A DNA stretch of 7,669 nucleotides from NCBI GenBank assembly GCA_024690425.1, contig JAILCT010000040.1, forward strand, positions 1 to 7,669. The letters are read 5' to 3'. A model generated the notes under the pieces. The model saw nothing but the letters and a program-made list of their open reading frames with translations, had not been told where the DNA came from and searched no databases. This DNA comes from Lachnospiraceae bacterium. Lineage in GTDB: Bacteria > Bacillota_A > Clostridia > Lachnospirales > Lachnospiraceae. The position numbers were made by a program, and so were the translations under genes. This document shows positions 1-6,094 of the stretch, one piece after another. Within the stretch, counting starts at the first letter, position 1. Every line of letters begins with the position of its first letter.

Positions 1-485
1 GTAACATTTATTATCAGTCTGTTGGGATATCTTCTTGTGATGCACGGGGCAGGATTGGTATACTCCTCACTCATGGGATCGAGTTCACCGCTTGCATCGT
101 TTTCAGCTGCCGAGGGAAGCGCCATCATATTTATAGGATAACGCATGTCCTCATAATCCATGAGGGACAGATAGTAAGGCGTTGTCGCCCAGCGGAACTT
201 CTTGGATATCTCCTCAAACATCTTATACTGCTTATCCGACAGCTTAATGAACTTGGCAAGCAGTGATACCGAGCTTATCCTGTGCCTTAACTGCCAGTGC
301 CAGTCATTCCAGTCATCCTCGGTCGCCTCGAAGTAGTTCATAAGTTCTTCCTTATGCTTCTTCGACAGAATATCCCTGCGTTCGGCAGTCTCCCTTAAAA
401 ATTCATCCTTAAAGGCAAGATAATCCTCTATCTCTTCATACAGTTCTTCCGCTCTCTTTAGCGAAATCTTTCTCTTCTCATCCAT
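1..485 (-). CDS. eam: Radical-SAM aminomutase of the KamA family, probably glutamate 2,3-aminomutase (N-terminal part, cut by the window edge)
   Basis: The frame starts at the ATG at 485 and stays open to base 1, giving the first 161 residues. I see the family's N-terminal block: DDWNDWHWQLRHRI (about residues 57-70), TPYYLSLMD (102-110) and a stretch ending CITRRYPNRLIINV (148-161). In this family that block directly precedes the CxxxCxxC iron-sulfur motif, which falls outside the window. Lysine 2,3-aminomutases share the layout but usually read more like 'HRYPDRVL' here. The long charged N-terminal extension (residues 1-55) and the TNPAPCITRRYP wording fit glutamate 2,3-aminomutase better, as I remember the Clostridioides difficile protein. 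That enzyme makes beta-glutamate, a compatible solute, from L-glutamate using SAM, PLP and a 4Fe-4S cluster. The start lies 20 nt after the trpS stop, with an AAGGAAG element about 11 nt upstream, so it is probably co-transcribed. Family assignment is firm; glutamate versus lysine specificity is inference. Confidence 0.75.
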   Translation of the reverse strand, partial: MDEKRKISLKRAEELYEEIEDYLAFKDEFLRETAERRDILSKKHKEELMNYFEATEDDWNDWHWQLRHRISSVSLLAKFIKLSDKQYKMFEEISKKFRWATTPYYLSLMDYEDMRYPINMMALPSAAENDASGELDPMSEEYTNPAPCITRRYPNRLIINV

Positions 486-505
486 TTCCCAATATACTTC
501 CTTAT

Positions 506-1615
506 TTATTCAACCGGCTGTTTAAGCAGTATCTCCCACTCCTTAACGATCGACCTGTCCTCAAAATAATCGATCCTCATAGACTTCTGTACGCGGGCAA
601 GAACCGCGTCTGTCTTCTTCCTTGCCCTGCTTATTCCGTCAGCAAGAATATCATAAACATCACCGATATTCGATTCCCACTTAGCTCTCTTCTCCCTTAT
701 CGGTGAAAGCTCCTCCTCAAGAACGGAGATGAGAAACTTCTTACACACGCCATCGCCAAGTCCGCCGTGCTTATAGTGTTCCTTCATCTCGTCAAGGTTA
801 TTGTAATCAGGCAGGTATTCCTTAAAATGATCGTCCGTGCACAGGGCATCAAGGTAGGTAAATACAACATTGCCTTCAATATGTCCCGGATCCTCTATCT
901 TAAGGTGCTGTGGATCCGTAAACATCTTTCCGTTTACCTGTTTCTTAACAGTCTTTGGTGTGTCGGAAAGATAAATACAGTTGCCGAGCGACTTGCTCAT
1001 CTTAGCCTTACCGTCAACACCGGGAAGGCGGCGCTGGAATTCGTTCTCAGGTATCACAGCCTTGGGCAGTACCAGGGTGTCGCCATATGTCTTATTGAAC
1101 TTCTCAACTATCTCTCTTGTCTGTTCGATCATCGGGAGCTGGTCTTCGCCTACAGGTACGATCGTTGCATCAAACGCGGTTATATCGGCCGCCTGCGATA
1201 TGGGATAGCAGAAGAAACCGACCGGAAGTCCTTCATCGGCAAAGCCCCTCATCTGAATCTCTGATTTTACGGTAGGGTTACGTGACACACGGGCCGTGGT
1301 AACAAGGTTCATATAATAGAAGGTAAGCGAATGCAGCGCAGGCAGGGCAGACTGCACGCATATGGTCACCTTATCCGGATCAAGTCCCACCGACAGGTAA
1401 TCAAGTACGACATTTATTATATTGTCCCTTATCTTACCGGGATTATCTGCATTATCCGTAAGCGCCTGATCATCGGCGATAAGGATGTTGATATCATCAA
1501 ACTCACCGCTGTTCTGCAGTTCCACACGTCTCTTTAAGGATCCCACATAATGGCCAAGGTGAAGCCTTCCCGTAGGCCTGTCACCTGTCAGTATTATCTT
1601 CTTACTGCTCTCCAT
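506..1615 (-). CDS. trpS: Tryptophanyl-tRNA synthetase
   Basis: This is a class Ic aminoacyl-tRNA synthetase that charges tRNA-Trp with tryptophan in the cytosol. The 369-residue product opens with ILTGDRPTGRLHLGHYVGSL, so the HIGH-type signature is HLGH at 19-22. The KMSKS loop is intact at 205-209, in GKAKMSKSLGN. GEDQ (156-159) and RNPTVKSEI (112-120) match the TrpRS Rossmann core. The GDRPTG...GHYVGSL wording is that of the Streptococcus/Clostridia-type TrpRS, not the GxQPTG...GNYLGA form of E. coli and Geobacillus. Family members are usually about 330-345 residues; this one carries extra residues near 259-275 and a tail beyond about 350 (after SMRIDYF). A GGAGG ribosome site at 1627-1631 lies 11 nt upstream of the ATG. 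The preceding SGNH gene ends 69 nt away, with no terminator hairpin or T-box-sized leader between, and the aminomutase follows after 20 nt. Function is well supported. Confidence 0.96.
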   Translation of the reverse strand: MESSKKIILTGDRPTGRLHLGHYVGSLKRRVELQNSGEFDDINILIADDQALTDNADNPGKIRDNIINVVLDYLSVGLDPDKVTICVQSALPALHSLTFYYMNLVTTARVSRNPTVKSEIQMRGFADEGLPVGFFCYPISQAADITAFDATIVPVGEDQLPMIEQTREIVEKFNKTYGDTLVLPKAVIPENEFQRRLPGVDGKAKMSKSLGNCIYLSDTPKTVKKQVNGKMFTDPQHLKIEDPGHIEGNVVFTYLDALCTDDHFKEYLPDYNNLDEMKEHYKHGGLGDGVCKKFLISVLEEELSPIREKRAKWESNIGDVYDILADGISRARKKTDAVLARVQKSMRIDYFEDRSIVKEWEILLKQPVE

Positions 1616-1684
1616 GTCTTATCTTTCCTCCATATATGCTTCTTATATTCATTACTGTATCCTGTCTTCGTCAAAATCAGCCGA

Positions 1685-2659
1685 TCAGGTGTCCTGTCTT
1701 CTGTCACTCACTGTATAATTGGCTCTGATATAATCGCCAAGATACCTTGAGAACTTCCCGGCACCCAACGTGTTCAGATGGCTTCCTCCATCGGGTGTAT
1801 CCGAGCTGTAATCAAGTCCGATCTCATTATTTTTATCATCGAAATTAATGTACGATAAACCGTACTCTTTTGCTATCTCATTGATCTGATCATCATAATC
1901 CCTGCTCCAGTTGGGTGAATGTGCCGGAACCTTAAAGATCATGACCTGGATCCCCCTGGCCTGACACTCTTCAATGGATCTTCTCAGGTATTCAACATTC
2001 TTCGGCGAAAGGGTCGTATCCCCTTCTCTTGTGTATATAAGCTCTCCCGGCTCCGCCGCCTCAACCTCATCATCAGGCAGGTATCCGTTCACCGTCACCG
2101 GTTTATTGTAATACGCATACTTAAAATCATCAAGTGTAAGCTCCTTCCAGCGCGTGTGGAACCTGAAAAGAGGCATTATATAGTCAGCCATCTTCTCATC
2201 CTCTCCCATTGAAGCCTTGATGCACTTTATCTTTGAAGGCGTTAGCCTCATTCCATCCAGCGCCTTACGGGTACTCGGTTCTTCAACAAAGTCATCCCCA
2301 TACTTGATAAAGGTCGTATCGATACATACAAGTTCAGGCGTATGCCATCTAAGGGCATCCTCTATCATATAGTAGGATATCCACATGGGCTGTGAGGCAT
2401 TGGCACGCAGATAAGCCGATATCCCCTGTTCTTCCATAAGTACCCGGGGATCGATCCCTGAATGAACCGTCGATGAACCAACGAAGATCACATCCGTATC
2501 TTTGGCCTTAGGATAATACTCCTGCGTTATGCGCCCGTCCTGATTCTCAAATATATATTTAGGCATGAAAATCCTGTTGAGCGTGATAACCAGAAAGATG
2601 ATCAATCCAAGTTTAATTAATGCAAAAATAAATTCTTTAAAGTTCTTGTACAATTTCAT
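1685..2659 (-). CDS. DltD-like SGNH-fold membrane-anchored acyltransferase/esterase
   Basis: The product is 324 residues if started at the ATG at 2659. It has a short basic N-terminus, one membrane segment at about 10-28 (FIFALIKLGLIIFLVITL) and then an extracytoplasmic domain. The SGNH features are VIFVGSSTVHSGIDP (nucleophile probably Ser63), Asn87 in RANASQP, and a C-terminal DGGSHLNTLGAG block with Asp290 and His294. That is the topology of DltD and of acyl-transfer partners of MBOATs: the serine takes an acyl group from the shuttle tyrosine and passes it to the polymer. The Asp-to-His spacing is DxxxH, not the usual DxxH. The start is uncertain: ATGs at 2683 and at 2734/2731 are in frame and would give up to 349 residues, the longest overlapping the MBOAT gene by 35 nt. 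I prefer 2659 because it places the anchor as in family members, although no candidate has a good Shine-Dalgarno. It is the last gene of the acylation cassette. The target polymer is unknown. Confidence 0.8.
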   Translation of the reverse strand: MKLYKNFKEFIFALIKLGLIIFLVITLNRIFMPKYIFENQDGRITQEYYPKAKDTDVIFVGSSTVHSGIDPRVLMEEQGISAYLRANASQPMWISYYMIEDALRWHTPELVCIDTTFIKYGDDFVEEPSTRKALDGMRLTPSKIKCIKASMGEDEKMADYIMPLFRFHTRWKELTLDDFKYAYYNKPVTVNGYLPDDEVEAAEPGELIYTREGDTTLSPKNVEYLRRSIEECQARGIQVMIFKVPAHSPNWSRDYDDQINEIAKEYGLSYINFDDKNNEIGLDYSSDTPDGGSHLNTLGAGKFSRYLGDYIRANYTVSDRRQDT

Positions 2660-2693
2660 ACCATTTTCTTGCAATACGAACATTTTAATGTCG

Positions 2694-2702
2694 ATTATAT
2701 CA
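2694..2702 (-). promoter_or_regulatory. Possible internal extended -10 promoter for the SGNH gene
   Basis: Read on the minus strand the bases are TGATATAAT: a perfect TATAAT at 2694-2699 preceded by TGA, which is also the MBOAT stop codon. This fits an extended -10 element. The hexamer 17 nt upstream (GCTTCA) is a poor -35. Transcription would begin near 2687, about 28 nt before the ATG at 2659. The region is AT-rich, so a chance match is quite possible. Confidence 0.3.
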
Positions 2703-4334
2703 GAACGCCCCGTATATGAAGCTTCCGGCATCATATCCCGGACCGTAATATCCTAATACCGATACCGCCACGATAAGGAGGGAGAGAACCACCCACTGAG
2801 CAGGAACCGGCAGCCTGAATATCCTCTCTCTCACACTGCCCTTCCTCTGAACAAGGTCGAATGCAAACATCACCAGTATCGCAATGACCGCCACTATGAA
2901 ATCTTCCTTTGGAAGGGACAGATTTTCATACACAGTCTCAAGCCTGAACGAAGACCAGTCCGTAAATATAAGCCTGAACGCATTGAAGGCCGAAGGCACA
3001 TCCTTACTTATATCAAAGATACGCAAAAATGACATGAGCCAGAAGGTCTTTATGACCCTGTAGGCTCTCATCATGAAGCCGGCTTCATTAAGCTTATGCT
3101 TCTCCACGATCCTTTGAGATACCGGTTCCAATTCTGTCCCGAGTATTATAAAGAAGCAGTTAAAGAGGCCCCATACAACGTACCGGTTCTGAGATCCGTG
3201 CCACATACCCGTGGTAAACCAGACAATGAACATGGGAATGTATATGGGTATCCTTTTACCAAGCCAGGTAACCGGCCCTGCCAATGCATTCTTTTTATCA
3301 CCAAGAGAACTTCCCGCTTCCCTACATTTCTTACCAAGCTTTATAATCCCCTTGTTCAGAGACAGGGGGTAAAAGATATAATCCTTAAACCAGGTACCCA
3401 GAGTAATGTGCCATCTTGTCCAGTATTCGGAGATTGATTTTGAGAAAAAAGGCCTGTTGAAGTTCTCGGCAAGCCTTATCCCGAACATCTCGGCAACACC
3501 GAGTGCAACGTCAATACCGCCCGAAAAGTCACCGTATATCTGCATCGAATAGAAAAAGACCGCCAGCAGTATGTAGAAGCCCTTATAGGTCTCCCGCTGT
3601 GCTATTGTATCGCTCACATAGGCGGCCAGCCTGTCGGCAATGACAAGCTTTTTAAAGAGACCCCACATGATGCGGTAGAAGCCTGACTTTATCCTGTCAA
3701 AATCAAATGTTACTTCCTTATACAATTCCGGTGCCAGTTCACCGAACCGGCTAATGGGGCCCTGTATTATCTGCGGAAAGAATGAAGTAAAGAGGGCGAA
3801 CTTAAAGAAGTTGCACTCCCGCTCATATTTACCGTAGTAGATATCAATAAGATATCCCATGGTCTGAAATGTATAAAAGGAAATACCCAGCGGGATCACA
3901 TAATTCTTAAATGGTATAAAATCAGTCCGGCCGAACCTGTTTAACCTGAACAGGTTAATATAGGCTATGGCCCAGTCGGCATATTTTAAATACACTAAAA
4001 TACCAAAGTTGATCAAAAGCCCGGCCGCAAGTATAAGCTTCTGCTTCTTCTTAACTCCCGCCTTATAGGCCTTCTTCTCTTCTTTGGTAAGCGATTCCTT
4101 GTTCTCACTTAAGTACTTCTTCTGCTCTGCACTCCTCTTCTCAATTAGCATCGCGCATATATATGCCGACACTGTTGTGATCAGTATGTATGCAATATTA
4201 TCAAAGCCCGTCCATGTATAGAAGACATAGCTTGCTACAAGCAGCACCACCCACCGTATCTTCTTCGGAAAAATGTAATACACTGCCAGCACGCAGGCAA
4301 CAAACAGAGCAAAAGTGATTGAAATAAAGGACAT
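2700..4334 (-). CDS. MBOAT-family O-acyltransferase (AlgI/DltB type) with C-terminal acyl-shuttle motif
   Basis: This is a 544-residue polytopic membrane protein of the membrane-bound O-acyltransferase family, which moves an acyl group from a cytoplasmic thioester across the membrane for O-acylation of an envelope polymer. Core motifs are PLGISFYTFQTMGYLIDIYYGK (148-169), MQIYGDFSGG (264-273), SEYWTRWHITLGTWFKDYIFYPL (302-324) with the first conserved His at 309, and TTGMWHG (374-380) with the second at 379. A lysine/glutamate-rich stretch at 64-98 is probably a cytoplasmic loop. Hydrophobic helices resume at about 480-528. The protein ends FIYGAF (539-544), a match to the FxYxxF shuttle hexapeptide, with Tyr541 as likely acyl acceptor. 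Canonical DltB is shorter (about 400 residues) and uses separate DltX for this; the length here is closer to AlgI. The start is 4 nt after the carrier stop, with GAGGAAG inside the carrier gene's end, so translation is probably coupled. It is best called DltB-like by context. Confidence 0.93.
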   Translation of the reverse strand: MSFISITFALFVACVLAVYYIFPKKIRWVVLLVASYVFYTWTGFDNIAYILITTVSAYICAMLIEKRSAEQKKYLSENKESLTKEEKKAYKAGVKKKQKLILAAGLLINFGILVYLKYADWAIAYINLFRLNRFGRTDFIPFKNYVIPLGISFYTFQTMGYLIDIYYGKYERECNFFKFALFTSFFPQIIQGPISRFGELAPELYKEVTFDFDRIKSGFYRIMWGLFKKLVIADRLAAYVSDTIAQRETYKGFYILLAVFFYSMQIYGDFSGGIDVALGVAEMFGIRLAENFNRPFFSKSISEYWTRWHITLGTWFKDYIFYPLSLNKGIIKLGKKCREAGSSLGDKKNALAGPVTWLGKRIPIYIPMFIVWFTTGMWHGSQNRYVVWGLFNCFFIILGTELEPVSQRIVEKHKLNEAGFMMRAYRVIKTFWLMSFLRIFDISKDVPSAFNAFRLIFTDWSSFRLETVYENLSLPKEDFIVAVIAILVMFAFDLVQRKGSVRERIFRLPVPAQWVVLSLLIVAVSVLGYYGPGYDAGSFIYGAF

Positions 4335-4338
4335 TTAA

Positions 4339-4566
4339 TTACTCTTCCTCTAATGACTTTACCATCTTGTAAATAGCCTGAGCCGAATTGAAGTTCTCCG
4401 GGATCATATGCTCGGCTGTTATCTCGATATCGAATTCGTCCATGAGTTCGCCGACGATATTAACGACATCGAAGGAATCGAATATCCTCTTGTCGATAAG
4501 GCCGGTCTCCGTTTCATAGTCAACCTCGGGATGTACACCCTTAAGGATCTCAATGATAGTGTCCAT
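4339..4566 (-). CDS. Acyl carrier protein, DltC-like
   Basis: This is a 75-residue acidic protein with a carrier-protein fold signature. FDSFDVVNIVGELMDEFDIEI (29-49) carries Ser31 in the DSF position (DSL/DSM in other carriers), where 4'-phosphopantetheine would be attached. The helix that follows has the usual Glu/Asp-rich face, and the C-terminal part has the expected Ala-Gln-Ala-Ile-Tyr helix. It lies between the adenylating enzyme and the MBOAT, as expected for a carrier that is loaded by the first and unloaded by the second. Length fits DltC (about 78 residues). A strong AAGGAG site at 4574-4579 sits 7 nt before the ATG, the best ribosome site in the cassette, which may reflect a need for more carrier than enzyme. 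The gap to the upstream gene is 19 nt. The carrier identity is firm. Whether it carries D-alanine or another amino acid is not shown. Confidence 0.92.
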   Translation of the reverse strand: MDTIIEILKGVHPEVDYETETGLIDKRIFDSFDVVNIVGELMDEFDIEITAEHMIPENFNSAQAIYKMVKSLEEE

Positions 4567-4585
4567 TTTATTACTCCTTTATTAT

Positions 4586-6091
4586 CTAAATCATACCCTT
4601 GAGCTTCACACGGTCAACCTTACCGTTGTGGAGCATGGGCATTTCATCCAGTTTATGAAGCACATTGGGCAGCATATAACGCTGAAGTCGCTTCTTAATC
4701 TCTTCCATGATCGATATATCATCATAGTTATCGGACTCATAGAAGAGGATTATTTTCTGTTTTTCCTGCTCGAAAAGACAGCATGCATTCTTCATGTTGG
4801 GAAGAGCCATGACCGCAGTCTCGATCTCACCAAGCTCTATACGGTGGCCCATATGCTTGATCTGGAAATCCTTACGCGATACAAAAACAAGCTCCTTGCG
4901 GTCATTGTACTTTGCCAGGTCACCGGTCCTGTATATCTTCTCGGTGTAGTACGGATTTAATGGGTTCTGCACGAACACCTCATCACTCTTCTCCCTGGCA
5001 TTGTAATATCCCAGTGCCAGACAGGAACCCTTGACGCATATCTCGCCCGTGATATCGGAGCGTGTGATAAGCTTGTCATCTTCATCAAGCAGAAATACCT
5101 CGGTATTCTTAAAGGCCCTGCCGATCGGTATCGTCTCATCATCCGCATAGTCGCGGTCCACAATATAGTAAGTGCACACACCGGTTATCTCTGTAGGCCC
5201 GTATATCTGCACAAATACCGCATCGGGATAATTATCCTTCCAGTAATTGTATACCTTCGTGGGCATGGATTCCGCGCCGAAGATGACTTTGCGAAGCTTA
5301 TCCGGACGGATCGACTTAAAGCCCTTGAAGGTCGATACCATCTTCATTGCCGACGGCACCCATCGAACGGTTGTTATTTCATATTTCTGTAAAAAGTCAA
5401 GCAGCTTAAGGGGAATCGAAAAATACTCAAGGGGCACGATGCCCATTGAACCGGCCGCCTTAAGCGTGCAGTAAATGTCGATAAGGGATGCATCAAAATA
5501 GAAGGGAGCCTGATTGGCGATAACGTCATCCTCCCTTATATCTATCTCTCTGCAGAACTGCTCAACGTAATCAATAAGTGAACGATGGCTTACAACAACA
5601 CCCTTGGGTACACCTGTCGAACCCGAAGTGTATAGCACGTACACAGGATCCGTATCGATGGCCTGCGACATCCTCTTATTTAGAAGTTCTTCATCAACCG
5701 GAGTCTCGATCATCTCCTCGAATATGAAGACATTATTGGAGAACTTCCTTGCAAGGTCGTAATGGGCCATATCCGTTATGACCGCTGCAGGCTTCAGATT
5801 CTCGACTATAAGCCTTATGCGCATGTCGGGCATGTTGGTATCAAGGGGAACATAGAAGTTCCTGCTTGCAACGGTACCCCAGAAGGCAGCCAGAACCGCC
5901 GGCGACTTCTCCATATAGATAAGGACGGGCCTGCACTTAACATTAAGCTTCTTGATAAGCTTGGTTCCTATTGCCTTTACCTCATCAAGCATATGCCCAT
6001 AGGTATAGCTTATCTCCTCATCGAAATATGCACATTTATCAGGTGACTTTGCAGCCGCCTCTTTAAGATATTCCAATATGTTTATCTTCAT
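4586..6091 (-). CDS. Amino-acid adenylating enzyme of the ANL superfamily, DltA-like carrier-protein ligase
   Basis: This stand-alone 501-residue adenylation domain has the standard core motifs: the ATP loop YTSGSTGVPKG (154-164), FYFDAS (197-202) with Asp200, YGPTEIT (297-303), YRTGDLAKY (387-395), FQIKHMGHRIELGEIE (409-424) and a C-terminal NGKVDR (489-494) with the catalytic Lys491. It would activate an amino acid with ATP and load it on the adjacent carrier protein. Asp200 matches the residue that holds the substrate amino group, so an amino acid is likelier than a fatty or aryl acid. In the selectivity loop FGAESMP (271-277), Gly272 stands where Bacillus DltA has the cysteine that favours D-alanine (FCGEVLP). 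The substrate may therefore not be D-Ala, and I give no dltA symbol. The ATG is 3 nt after the tyrS stop. The nearest SD-like AGAAGG is about 17 nt upstream, too far to be ideal, so initiation is probably coupled to tyrS termination. Length is normal for DltA (about 500). Confidence 0.9.
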   Translation of the reverse strand: MKINILEYLKEAAAKSPDKCAYFDEEISYTYGHMLDEVKAIGTKLIKKLNVKCRPVLIYMEKSPAVLAAFWGTVASRNFYVPLDTNMPDMRIRLIVENLKPAAVITDMAHYDLARKFSNNVFIFEEMIETPVDEELLNKRMSQAIDTDPVYVLYTSGSTGVPKGVVVSHRSLIDYVEQFCREIDIREDDVIANQAPFYFDASLIDIYCTLKAAGSMGIVPLEYFSIPLKLLDFLQKYEITTVRWVPSAMKMVSTFKGFKSIRPDKLRKVIFGAESMPTKVYNYWKDNYPDAVFVQIYGPTEITGVCTYYIVDRDYADDETIPIGRAFKNTEVFLLDEDDKLITRSDITGEICVKGSCLALGYYNAREKSDEVFVQNPLNPYYTEKIYRTGDLAKYNDRKELVFVSRKDFQIKHMGHRIELGEIETAVMALPNMKNACCLFEQEKQKIILFYESDNYDDISIMEEIKKRLQRYMLPNVLHKLDEMPMLHNGKVDRVKLKGMI

Positions 6092-6094
6092 AAT

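Noticed and set aside
767..1264. Plus-strand open frame of 165 codons opposite trpS
   Set aside because: It is antisense to a secure TrpRS gene, has no recognisable domain and no good ribosome site; this is a shadow of the coding bias.
1646..1674. Promoter for trpS with TTGACG as -35
   Set aside because: The -35 match at 1669-1674 is good, but the hexamer 17 nt downstream (TGAATA) is a poor -10; TATAAG further on is spaced 21 nt. I could not support it as a feature.
3096..3437. Plus-strand open frame of 113 codons opposite the MBOAT gene
   Set aside because: It is opposite the most conserved part of the MBOAT, and its translation is Pro/Arg-rich without family resemblance.
4553..4960. Plus-strand open frame of 135 codons opposite the adenylation enzyme, with leucine/isoleucine-rich stretches like a membrane protein
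   Set aside because: The hydrophobicity follows from reading Lys/Glu-rich codons in reverse; the opposite strand encodes the conserved C-terminal adenylation subdomain.
4586..6091. NRPS module or siderophore synthetase
   Set aside because: There is no condensation or thioesterase domain; the carrier is a separate small protein and the next genes are MBOAT and SGNH, which fits envelope acylation.
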